Of a DNA stretch of 23,777 nucleotides, positions 13,660 through 20,553 are shown in pieces. Under the pieces are notes generated by a model. It was not told where the DNA came from. It made no database searches and saw only the letters and a list, made by a program, of their open reading frames with translations. This DNA comes from DATNPH01 sp036703315 (lineage in GTDB: Bacteria; Cyanobacteriota; Cyanobacteriia; Cyanobacteriales; Coleofasciculaceae): positions 1-23,777 of the forward strand of contig DATNPH010000258.1 in NCBI GenBank assembly GCA_036703315.1, in the 5' to 3' direction. Both the position numbers and the translations under genes were made by a program. Position 1 is the first letter of the stretch; every line of letters begins with the position of its first letter.

Positions 13660-14466
13660 TCAAAGCCATCTAGTCTCAAAGGCGTCTTGTCCATTTCCAT
13701 AGACCAACGCCCCATAATCTTGCCATCGTACTACTGCTTCAGGAGTAAGTTCAGGAGCGTGCAAAACACTCAAGTTTTCCTCTAATTGCGCTTGAGTTCC
13801 TGGTGCAGTCAGTGCCAAGTGTACGGCTTTTTGGTGTAGTGCATATTGGTAACAATCAGCCGCTGTGGGAATCTCTCCAAGCCAATCCGGGTGTCCTTGT
13901 AGAAGTTCCCCCCAGCGGGTGCAAGTGAACGCGACGACTGGAATTCCAGCCTGTTGAGCCATTGGGAAAACCTGTTCTTGAGCCTTGCGATGCGCCATGT
14001 TGTAGCGGTGCATGAGTACCTCAGTGCGATCGCTCTTAATCAAGTCTAAGGCAATCGCACGATTATGAGTGGTTGCACCCACGTAGCGGATAAGCCCTCT
14101 TTCCTTCCAAGCCCAAAGTTCATCAAGTACAGCCCAAATCTGAGCAATGTCCTCATCGGGAGTGACATACTCGGCAAAAAATACATCCACGACATCAACA
14201 TCGAGGCATTGACGCACTTGCTCTAGGTACTGCCGCAGTCTAGCTTTATCGCGCTTATCACTTCCCGTTGCCATCAATACCTGCTCGCGTTGAGTTGCAA
14301 CTATTGGCTTTAGTCCACTCAGCAAGTTTTCGTGGGACAAATCGTAAAAAAAGAAATAATTAACTCCTGCCTCAAACGCGACTGCTGCACAAGATGTATC
14401 CATACCCCGACTTCCTGCTAAGCCGAGGATGCTAGCAGGCTGTCCGTTTAGAGTTTCTAAATGCAT
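13660..14466 (-). CDS. Aldo/keto reductase-fold protein lacking the catalytic tetrad
   Basis: This 268-residue protein has the (beta/alpha)8 aldo/keto reductase layout: LGLAGSRGMDTSCAAVAFEA, a helix LRQYLEQVRQCLDVDVVDVF, and the strand LIRYVGATTHNRA followed by EVLMHRYNMAHRKA. The ATG at 14466 is chosen over GTG 14502 because AAAAGGAG stands 8 nt before it. The classical tetrad is not visible: the 'FDTA..YG' motif is NYFFFYDLSHEN (about 36-47), 'ATK' is ATG at 66-68, and the 'H' of 'D(L/I)...H' is Glu in DVFFAEYV (about 94-101). Either it belongs to a non-catalytic branch, or it uses other residues. The aldo/keto reductase class is secure; NAD(P)H-linked reduction is not. Confidence 0.75.
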   Translation of the reverse strand: MHLETLNGQPASILGLAGSRGMDTSCAAVAFEAGVNYFFFYDLSHENLLSGLKPIVATQREQVLMATGSDKRDKARLRQYLEQVRQCLDVDVVDVFFAEYVTPDEDIAQIWAVLDELWAWKERGLIRYVGATTHNRAIALDLIKSDRTEVLMHRYNMAHRKAQEQVFPMAQQAGIPVVAFTCTRWGELLQGHPDWLGEIPTAADCYQYALHQKAVHLALTAPGTQAQLEENLSVLHAPELTPEAVVRWQDYGALVYGNGQDAFETRWL

Positions 14467-14607
14467 AGTCTGTGCTCCTTTTAACGATTTGTCTGCCAAC
14501 ACTAGTCAACTTTCGTTATGAGCTTCTTATTCAAGCCTAGGGCTCGAAACCTAAACAAGTCGTAAATTATCAGAAAGAATTAGTGTAAGCAGGTAGACAA
14601 ATTAAAC

Positions 14608-14680
14608 GTAAGGTGGGTATTGCCTACCTCCAATCCTGTAGTCCTGTTGCGAATGAGATTATGGGCAATGCCCACCCTAC
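14608..14680. repeat. Inverted repeat GTAAGGTGGGTATTGCC / GGCAATGCCCACCCTAC
   Basis: The left arm (14608-14624) and right arm (14664-14680) are inverted copies differing at two positions, separated by about 39 bp. The right arm is identical to the 17-mer at 9881-9897. It lies in the 440-bp gap between the reductase start and the exported protein gene. Confidence 0.6.
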
Positions 14681-14824
14681 AAGTTGATTGCGTTTATTTA
14701 TATTTATCTACTTAATTCAAGGAGATATCACCAAACAACTGCAAATTAGATGCGCGACACTTTACTCTTACTTTATTGCCACGTTCTGATTTCTGTTCAC
14801 CCCAGTCAAATTGCCAAACCTAAT

Positions 14825-14883
14825 CAATGTACATTAACCCTTCAGCTTCGTAGATGGCGATGGGTAAAACAATGTACATTGAC
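14825..14883. repeat. Direct repeat CAATGTACATT(A/G)ACC
   Basis: Two copies (14825-14838 and 14870-14883), 45 bp apart, each contain the perfect palindrome AATGTACATT. They lie immediately downstream of the exported helical protein gene, so an operator function for a gene start is not obvious. The spacing, about four helical turns, would allow cooperative binding. Confidence 0.4.
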
Positions 14884-14906
14884 CTTTCTTTCCTAGTATC
14901 TAGTCT

Positions 14907-15368
14907 CTAGTTGCTAAAAGCATCCTTGATGCTATCAATAGTGCGCTCAACAGCATTCTTTGTGTTGTCTACTGCTTCTTTAGTCCGAGCCGCATCTTCA
15001 TCTGCTCTTTTCTCAATTCGCTCCCTATCTTTCTTTGCTTTGCGCTCAATGAAACTACCACTGTCTGTTGCTTGATCAACTCGATCAGCATTTTTATTTG
15101 CAGTTTGCTTAACCTTATCTTTCGTATCTTCGATGAAATTCTTGGCTCGTCCAGCATCTTCACTGGCTTTCCCTTGAGCCTGACTGCCCACGTCTGCGGC
15201 TGCGATCAAGTTTGCAGCAGGAGCAGCCATTGCTGCGGTGTTTGAGAAAAACGCACCTTGCCAAACAAAGGTGATCGCTGACACACAGAACACAGTTGTA
15301 GCTATCCAGCGCCCGACAGCCGAAAGTTGTTTCGTAAAATGATTCAGTTTCACAGAATACATCTCCAT
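14907..15368 (-). CDS. Exported or membrane-anchored helical protein
   Basis: This 153-residue protein has an N-terminal hydrophobic segment (about 19-47, WIATTVFCVSAITFVW...) ending in a run of Ala and an ANLIAAADV region that could be cleaved. The rest (about 55-153) is almost purely charged and Ala-rich: GRAKNFIEDTKDKVKQTANK, RKAKKDRERIEKRADEDAAR and DNTKNAVERTIDSIKDAF. This is typical of LEA-like or apolipoprotein-like amphipathic helices in cyanobacterial envelope proteins. No enzyme motif is present. ATG 15368 with AAGG nearby is favoured over ATG 15362. A role in envelope or desiccation stress is a guess from composition. Confidence 0.65.
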   Translation of the reverse strand: MEMYSVKLNHFTKQLSAVGRWIATTVFCVSAITFVWQGAFFSNTAAMAAPAANLIAAADVGSQAQGKASEDAGRAKNFIEDTKDKVKQTANKNADRVDQATDSGSFIERKAKKDRERIEKRADEDAARTKEAVDNTKNAVERTIDSIKDAFSN

Positions 15369-15544
15369 GAGATTTAGCCTTCTATTTCTACTTCATCTTG
15401 CTCATCGGCTAAATCATTCTCTAGGCAGAGGTTCTCTCGCTATAAGTTGTTGATGAATTCACTCTTTCGATAGGTTAAGTGAACAAACATCAGGCAATCT
15501 GCATAGTGTAAACTTTTGCGTGGGATTCTTAAGAGATTTCACCC

Positions 15545-16834
15545 ATGAAACTCTACCTTGGAATCGATTTTGGCACCTCTGGCGCACGCGCTATTGTAAT
15601 TGACGGCACGAGGAACATTCAATCCGAGGTGCAGTATCCCTTTGAAGAGGCGTCAGGTAGGGGCACGACATGTTGTGCCCCTACAGCATCTGGCTGGCAG
15701 AAGGCTTTATTTACCATAATTGAACAGATTCCCAAGGAAATACGAGGAGAAATAAGCGCGATCGCGATCGATGGAACCTCTTCCACCGTACTGCTGTGCG
15801 ATGCTACTGGAGTGCCGATCGCTGAACCCCTAATGTACAACGATGGACGGGGAATAGAAGTGATGGATAGGCTCACAGCCATTGCTCCCCCAAACCACAC
15901 TGTAATCAGCGCCACCTCCAGCCTCGCCAAACTCCTTTGGTTAAGTCAAAGGTTTAAAGGCAAAAGGCAAAATTATTATTTCTTGCATCAGGCAGACTGG
16001 TTAGCGTTTCTCCTGCATGGTCAATTGGGTATCAGTGACTATCACAATGCCTTGAAACTCGGTTACGATGTCCAAGATTTTTGCTATCCCAACTGGCTAG
16101 AAAGTCTGCAACTACCAATACATTTACCTAAAGTTGTTGCGCCTGGTACACCTGTCGCTGAATTATTGCCGGCTATTGCCAGTCAGCTAGGTTTACCCAG
16201 AAATTGTGTAGTATGTGCTGGCACAACGGATAGTATTGCAGCGTTTCTTGCTAGTGGTGCTAAATCTCCCGGTGAAGCCGTAACTTCGCTGGGTTCCACA
16301 CTGGTGCTGAAACTATTGAGTCGTACCCGTGTAGATGATGCCCGATATGGGATTTACAGTCATCGGTTGGGGGACTTATGGCTAGTAGGCGGTGCCTCGA
16401 ATACGGGTGGTGCGGTGCTACGGCACTTTTTTAGTGATGCACAATTAGAGAATCTAAGCGCTCGTATTGATTCGGAACGGGAGAGCCAACTTGATTATTA
16501 TCCTTTGTTGAAATCCGGCGATCGCTTCCCCATCAATGACCCCAATCTACCGCCCCAACTAGAACCACGCCCAGCTGATCCAGTAGAATTCCTCCATGGA
16601 TTGCTCGAAAGCATCACGCGAATTGAAGCACGGGGATATCAATTGCTGCAACAGCTGGGTGCGACTCCACTAACTTGTGTCTACACTGCCGGAGGTGGCG
16701 CGAAAAATATTACCTGGACAACGATGCGTAAACGTCATCTCAAGATACCGATACAACCCCCAATTCACACATCCGCTGCCTATGGCACGGCACTATTGGC
16801 AATGCACATAGATAGAATAGAAAAGATTGGTTAA
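15545..16834 (+). CDS. FGGY-family sugar kinase (D-ribulokinase / xylulokinase-like)
   Basis: This 429-residue kinase closely resembles the cyanobacterial and plastid-type kinase whose Synechococcus elongatus member I recall as a D-ribulose kinase. The phosphate-1 motif is LGIDFGTSGARAIVIDG (4-20), followed by ISAIAIDGTSSTVLLCD, SDYHNALKLGYD, and AGTTDSIAAFLASGA with SLGSTLVLKL. The adenosine motif TAGGGAKNITW is near the C-terminus. It would phosphorylate a ketopentose, linking pentoses to the Calvin/pentose-phosphate pool. Near residues 38-47 an extra RGTTCCAPT segment is encoded by an inserted palindromic repeat; the frame is kept. The gene is monocistronic, with ATG 15545. Confidence 0.9.
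   Translation: MKLYLGIDFGTSGARAIVIDGTRNIQSEVQYPFEEASGRGTTCCAPTASGWQKALFTIIEQIPKEIRGEISAIAIDGTSSTVLLCDATGVPIAEPLMYNDGRGIEVMDRLTAIAPPNHTVISATSSLAKLLWLSQRFKGKRQNYYFLHQADWLAFLLHGQLGISDYHNALKLGYDVQDFCYPNWLESLQLPIHLPKVVAPGTPVAELLPAIASQLGLPRNCVVCAGTTDSIAAFLASGAKSPGEAVTSLGSTLVLKLLSRTRVDDARYGIYSHRLGDLWLVGGASNTGGAVLRHFFSDAQLENLSARIDSERESQLDYYPLLKSGDRFPINDPNLPPQLEPRPADPVEFLHGLLESITRIEARGYQLLQQLGATPLTCVYTAGGGAKNITWTTMRKRHLKIPIQPPIHTSAAYGTALLAMHIDRIEKIG
15657..15684. repeat. Palindromic repeat inserted inside the sugar-kinase gene
   Basis: GTAGGGGCAC...GTGCCCCTAC is a 28-bp palindrome with only a central mismatch pair. It is of the 'GTAGGGGCACG' type dispersed in cyanobacterial genomes. It is flanked by AG on both sides, consistent with a 2-bp target duplication, so the insertion would add 30 bp (10 codons) and keep the reading frame. 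Removing it gives the continuous sequence EASASGWQKAL. Confidence 0.75.
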
Positions 16835-17020
16835 CTTAAGATAAAAAATTTAGTTAACTGGTGTTTATAGGCTGAGTAATTTTCAACTTAGCTTCTCAAT
16901 GTGTACTTCATTGCCTGAAAAGATTACTTTGCTCAGAAAATTAAGTCATCTACAAATTGTTGTCAAGAACGCTAGTTGGAATCTGTATTTGAGCACATTG
17001 ATTTCTCCAGGCTTGAAACC

Positions 17021-18508
17021 ATGCTGCTGACGGACGATCTACTGCTGTTTTACAAACGTTGTCGCCGTCGGGTGTTTCTGGACGCATACGGAGACTTAAG
17101 CTTGCAAGACCAAGCGCAGGACTTTCTGCTAAAACTACGACAAGAAAGCCGCGCACATCAGCAAGCGGTTCTTGGGAGTGCCCCTCATCAGTCACCCAGC
17201 TATCCCAGAGGAAATTGGGAAGCTGGAGCTAATGCCACTTTGGAATTGATGCAACAGGGAGTGGAGCGCATTTCTCGAGGCACCCTAGTGATGCAAACAC
17301 AACAAGGTGTGACGCTACTGAGCAATCCTGATCTGTTGATTAAACAGCCTGGGCAGTCTAGTTTTGGGGATTGGATGTATGCTCCCGCTCACATTAAGTT
17401 AGGCAGGCGTCCCAAGTCAGAGTATCAAATCGTTGCTGCGTTTAGCGCTCATCTTCTGGCGGCAGTGCAGGAAGTATTGCCGAGTAAAGCTTGGTTAATG
17501 TTACGTAGCCGAGATTCCTACAGCGTCAGCCTAGACAGATGGATACCGTTGATGCAGGAGGTTCTCTCTGAATGCATGGAAACACTTCTGCTGCGTCAAG
17601 AACCGGAGGTGTTTATTTCTCGTCAGCGTTGTGGTCTTTGTCAGTGGTATAGCAGTTGTTATGCGATCGCACAATCATCTCAACACATCTCTCTGTTACC
17701 AGGAGTGACTCCCACCCGTTACCGGGATTTGCAGACTCTGGGTGTCACAACAGTAGATTCCTTAGCTAAGTCCACGATTAACACACTAGAGCCAGCCGTC
17801 GGTATTGAAGCCGCCTGGGATCTGGTGCAGCAAGCTCAATCTCTAGTCGAGAATCGGGCGATGCTCCGCCAAAGCTACTCTGCTGACGCCGACAGGCCTG
17901 AGCCTTTCCTAACTACCGACACCTTACCCACGGCATCTGTGGAGCTTTACTTTGATATTGAGGCAGAACCAGAGTTGCAACTTGACTACTTGCTAGGTGT
18001 ATTGGTTGTTGATAGACGCACTCAGACGGAGACGTTTCATCCCCTCCTAGCAGAACACCCAAGCGATGAAGGCTCAATCTGGCAACAATTTTTAGATTTA
18101 GTTTCGTTATACCCAGATGCCCCAATCTTCCATTTTTCCGACTATGAAGTTGAGACAGTTAAGCGTTTAGCTAAGCTCTACAACATACCACTAGGGCAGT
18201 TAAAACCGTTGCTTTCCCGCTTTGTAGATGTGCATCAGCGAGTCATGAAAACGGTAACACTGCCAGTAGAAAGTTATTCTCTCAAACACCTTGCTAGATG
18301 GATCGGCTTTGAGTGGCGTGATTCCGGTGTAACGGGTTCCCAATCTGTTTGTTTGTACGACCAGTGGTTAGAAAAGGGCGATCGCAATCTTCTTGATGTC
18401 ATCCTACGTTACAACGAGGATGACTGCCGCGCTACATATCATCTCAAGAACTGGTTAGTGGACTTCTTGCAAAATCCAACGCAAACTTTTACAAAGATTT
18501 CTGAATAA
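17021..18508 (+). CDS. TM0106-family RecB-like nuclease with C-terminal RNase H-like exonuclease domain
   Basis: This 495-residue protein starts MLLTDDLLLFYKRCRRRVFL; ATG 17021 is preferred over TTG 16976 because family members begin here. The N-terminal half is RecB/Cas4-like, with NPDLLIK near 102-108 and HIKLGRRPKSEYQIVAAFSA near 124-143, where the acidic residue of the D/E-x-K motif is replaced by His. Four Cys in Fe-S arrangement are C14, C204, C207 and C213 (CGLCQWYSSC). A helix-hairpin-helix-like part follows (LLPGVTPTRYRDLQTLGV). The C-terminus is a DEDD-type exonuclease with VELYFDIEAEPE, FHFSDYEVETVKRL and YNEDDCRATYHLKNW. A DNA repair or processing role is inferred. There are no operon partners. 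Confidence 0.88.
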   Translation: MLLTDDLLLFYKRCRRRVFLDAYGDLSLQDQAQDFLLKLRQESRAHQQAVLGSAPHQSPSYPRGNWEAGANATLELMQQGVERISRGTLVMQTQQGVTLLSNPDLLIKQPGQSSFGDWMYAPAHIKLGRRPKSEYQIVAAFSAHLLAAVQEVLPSKAWLMLRSRDSYSVSLDRWIPLMQEVLSECMETLLLRQEPEVFISRQRCGLCQWYSSCYAIAQSSQHISLLPGVTPTRYRDLQTLGVTTVDSLAKSTINTLEPAVGIEAAWDLVQQAQSLVENRAMLRQSYSADADRPEPFLTTDTLPTASVELYFDIEAEPELQLDYLLGVLVVDRRTQTETFHPLLAEHPSDEGSIWQQFLDLVSLYPDAPIFHFSDYEVETVKRLAKLYNIPLGQLKPLLSRFVDVHQRVMKTVTLPVESYSLKHLARWIGFEWRDSGVTGSQSVCLYDQWLEKGDRNLLDVILRYNEDDCRATYHLKNWLVDFLQNPTQTFTKISE

Positions 18509-18654
18509 ATTACAAAACGCTGTCTTAGTTACAGGTTCTAAGCTTGAGCCAGTGTTATTCTGTAACTGCGACGTCTTATGACCTAATGACGGTTTGCGCC
18601 GCCATTATTTTAGTTTGATTAAGATAATTGCTAATTATAACATAGGTGCTCAAA

Positions 18655-18906
18655 ATGTTACCCATTTTTCTAGTGCTTCTGGTAAGCGGATTCGTGAGCA
18701 TCTGGATTTCTCTAAGAGCTTCTCACGAAATTTCCCGCCTTCTCACTGTCGGTTGTGGCATTATCTGCTTGATCGGGGGTTTGGCTCTGGCTCCTTGGCC
18801 CATTCAATTGTTGATTTTTCTTCTAATCCTCAGGCTGGAATGGTGGTATCCCTTTAGCAAGGTTGTCACCGTAAAATCGGCAATTTCGCTGTCAAGAGGA
18901 AAATAG
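18655..18906 (+). CDS. Small cyanobacterial membrane protein
   Basis: This 83-residue protein has an N-terminal transmembrane helix (LPIFLVLLVSGFVSIWISL) and one or two further hydrophobic segments (LLTVGCGIICLIGGLALA, WPIQLLIFLLIL), ending WWYPFSKVVTVKSAISLSRG. ATG 18655 has AGG 8 nt upstream and is preferred over GTG 18646. I do not assign a family or function. It follows the TM0106 gene by about 145 bp. Confidence 0.55.
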   Translation: MLPIFLVLLVSGFVSIWISLRASHEISRLLTVGCGIICLIGGLALAPWPIQLLIFLLILRLEWWYPFSKVVTVKSAISLSRGK

Positions 18907-18934
18907 ATTGGGGGAATTCCATAAATTGGAAATT

Positions 18935-18978
18935 GGTATGACTTCATCTCGATAGTCTTTTTGAAATGAAATCATACC
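18935..18978. repeat. Inverted repeat downstream of the small membrane protein gene
   Basis: GGTATGACTTCAT (18935-18947) and ATGAAATCATACC (18966-18978) pair at 12 of 13 positions around an 18-nt loop. It may end the transcript of the preceding gene, although the T-stretch is in the loop and not after the stem. The rest of 18979-19274 holds no feature that I can support. Confidence 0.45.
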
Positions 18979-19274
18979 GTTTATTCCCCCGTACCCATGA
19001 CCGACAACATGGCTCTGCCTCCCCAACATCATCCATCGTGTAGTGTTTCCGTCGAGCGCAGCCAATCCCGAAAGTTAGGCTAGATACATGGATAAAGCGT
19101 CGTCTCTGGGAGTGAGACTTCCCTAATTGTGTTCTTCTCTGCAATAGTTGTGTACAGTTGCTAGATTTATTCGTTATAATCACGAAAGTGCTCTCAGCCA
19201 CCTAAAAAAATAGTTGAGTGCCGGATTTGACAAATTGACGGTTAATCGGCACAATTAGAGATGCGCCAAAAATT

Positions 19275-19348
19275 GGGACTGTAGTTCAATTGGTTAGAGC
19301 ACCGCCCTGTCACGGCGGAAGTTGCGGGTTCGAGCCCCGTCAGTCCCG
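19275..19348 (+). tRNA. tRNA-Asp (anticodon GTC)
   Basis: This is a complete 74-nt cloverleaf. The acceptor arm is GGGACTG/CAGTCCC with discriminator G. The D-arm lies in GTAGTTCAATTGGTTAGAGC, the anticodon arm is CCGCCCTGTCACGGCGG with GTC at its centre, and the T-arm is GCGGGTTCGAGCCCCGT. CCA is not encoded. No other tRNA is adjacent. Confidence 0.97.
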
Positions 19349-19428
19349 TAGAAAAAAAGCTAATAAATTAGGTAAATTGGTCAGTTGATGCCCTAAAACT
19401 GACAGTACATTACCCTGCCACCTAGAAC

Positions 19429-19450
19429 ACCCCTGAATGCCGTAAGGGGT
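19429..19450. other. Hairpin ACCCCT / AGGGGT
   Basis: A 6-bp stem with a 10-nt loop lies 80 bp after tRNA-Asp. This is the first of four hairpins in the gene-free stretch 19349-20163. It could be a processing or termination structure for the tRNA transcript. There is no T-run. Confidence 0.35.
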
Positions 19451-19558
19451 ATTTGACACTTTTATGGCTACCGAGGCAAAAGTATCATAGTTGAGTCAGC
19501 TAGCAAGTGAGTAGCAGGCTAAGAGTCAAATGGTAGTAAATGTTTGGGAATAAATAAA

Positions 19559-19582
19559 CCCTGCTGCCTAAGGGCAGCAGGG
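19559..19582. terminator. Perfect 10-bp hairpin CCCTGCTGCC / GGCAGCAGGG
   Basis: CCCTGCTGCC (19559-19568) and GGCAGCAGGG (19573-19582) enclose the tetraloop TAAG. It is very stable, with an A-rich run upstream (AATAAATAAA) and a moderate T-run further on. It would work best as a terminator for a minus-strand transcript (T-rich after the stem), or as a structured RNA element. Confidence 0.45.
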
Positions 19583-19799
19583 CTTAGCCGTATCTTTAAT
19601 TGGCATCTCTATTAAAGACTCAGCAGGGAAAGAAATATTTTATGCAGTAATTAACAAAACTTTATAAAACAGGCTCCGGCTGACACTAAGGGCAGAGTGA
19701 GAGGTGTGTTGTGTAAATGTATACAGCCAAATTGCTGAAACATTTTGGGACATATTACTGAGGCGGTAGGGCTCAAAACCGTTGAAAGTAAAGAAAAGA

Positions 19800-19831
19800 A
19801 AACCCCACTAGGTAAACGGCTAGTGGAGTTT
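19800..19831. terminator. Hairpin AAAC-CCACTAG / CTAGTGG-GTTT
   Basis: CCACTAG (19805-19811) and CTAGTGG (19820-19826), with flanking AAA(C)/GTTT pairs, form a stem interrupted by one mismatch. The A-run before it (AAGAAAAGAAAA) would be a U-tail for a minus-strand transcript. On that strand it could terminate RNA coming from the 19840-20160 side. Confidence 0.4.
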
Positions 19832-19843
19832 AACTACCAACAT

Positions 19844-19873
19844 GCAGGTTGTACCCTGTAAGATACAACCTGC
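19844..19873. other. Perfect 10-bp hairpin GCAGGTTGTA / TACAACCTGC
   Basis: Stem arms at 19844-19853 and 19864-19873 enclose a 10-nt loop. It lies 12 bp from the previous hairpin, so the two could stack as a tandem structure. There is no ORF with family support over it. Confidence 0.45.
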
Positions 19874-19987
19874 GCCTTTGATATTACTTTTTGATGGCGC
19901 TTATAAAATGAGAGCCGAAGGCACCCTTGACACAGGAGCCAGGCTACCTTGATTTTTAGCGCGTCGGTACAATGGCTGACCAAGAAA

Positions 19988-20099
19988 GGCAGAGGGCTCT
20001 TATGCAGGAGGAAGAAGGAATGCCTTCGTCCTTTGCCCACGAATGAAGGGAGTAAGGGTATCAAGCCCCTTCCAATGGGTTACATAAGAGCCTTCTGCC
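19988..20099. repeat. Long inverted repeat with 17-bp arms
   Basis: GGCAGAGGGCTCTTATG (19988-20004) and CATAAGAGCCTTCTGCC (20083-20099) are inverted copies with one mismatch. The 78-bp interior contains further small arms such as GAAGGAATGCCTTC. After the right arm, CTTCTGCC recurs twice. It could be a miniature mobile element or a structured RNA. It carries no plausible gene and ends about 65 bp from the stop of the MSMEG_0570-type gene. Confidence 0.5.
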
Positions 20100-20163
20100 T
20101 TCATTCTTCTGCCTTCTTCAATCGATCTAGGCAGAGATGGTTTACAATCCTTTCTCATCCGTT

Positions 20164-20451
20164 CTATTCAACAAATTGAATGAATCGCACTTTCGGTTGA
20201 GATAGATGGCTGTACTGAGTAGACCTGATTTCAATTTCTTGCAGTTGCCCTAAAGCTAGACCGCAAGGTCTGCCATACTTCGCCTGAACGCGATCACTGG
20301 CAATTTTCAGGGCTGTGCGCGATCGCTGAACAAAGTCATCAAGACTATAGTCACTGTTAGGTGTGAAATAATCTTTTACGACTAAAGAAGGGGAATAACA
20401 GGTTTCTTGGGAACCGTCTGGCCATTGAATTTGAAAGTGGATTTCAGGCAT
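20164..20451 (-). CDS. MSMEG_0570 family nitrogen-starvation response protein
   Basis: This 95-residue protein starts at ATG 20451 (MPEIHFQIQWPDGSQETCYS), the conserved start of the family; a TTG at 20475 is less likely. The signature 'WPDGS.ETCYSPSLVVKDYF' is followed by DDFVQRSRTALKIASDRVQA and KYGRPCGLALGQLQEIE. The family is named after a Mycobacterium smegmatis gene in a nitrogen-starvation cluster (the Nit1C neighbourhood of nitrilase, radical SAM and acetyltransferase genes); its biochemistry is unknown. It is the last gene of a leftward set behind a glycosyltransferase of the same neighbourhood, 102 bp away. Confidence 0.85.
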   Translation of the reverse strand: MPEIHFQIQWPDGSQETCYSPSLVVKDYFTPNSDYSLDDFVQRSRTALKIASDRVQAKYGRPCGLALGQLQEIEIRSTQYSHLSQPKVRFIQFVE

Positions 20452-20462
20452 AAGGGGGAGTA

Positions 20463-20490
20463 AGTCAAAAGTCAAAAGTCAAAAATCAAA
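20463..20490. repeat. Heptanucleotide tandem repeat (AGTCAAA)n
   Basis: Three to four near-perfect copies of AGTCAAA occur just upstream of the MSMEG_0570-type start codon. This is the short tandemly repeated type known from filamentous cyanobacteria, and its location means copy-number change would alter the leader. Confidence 0.7.
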
Positions 20491-20553
20491 ATTTGGAAAG
20501 GTAGTCAGAGCAAGATTCTTGCCGATTACATGGGGAACAGCTGCGGTGTGAAA

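Noticed and set aside
19834..20179. Overlapping ORFs of about 76 codons on both strands.
   Set aside because: They are read-through of hairpin and inverted-repeat DNA with unlikely amino-acid composition.
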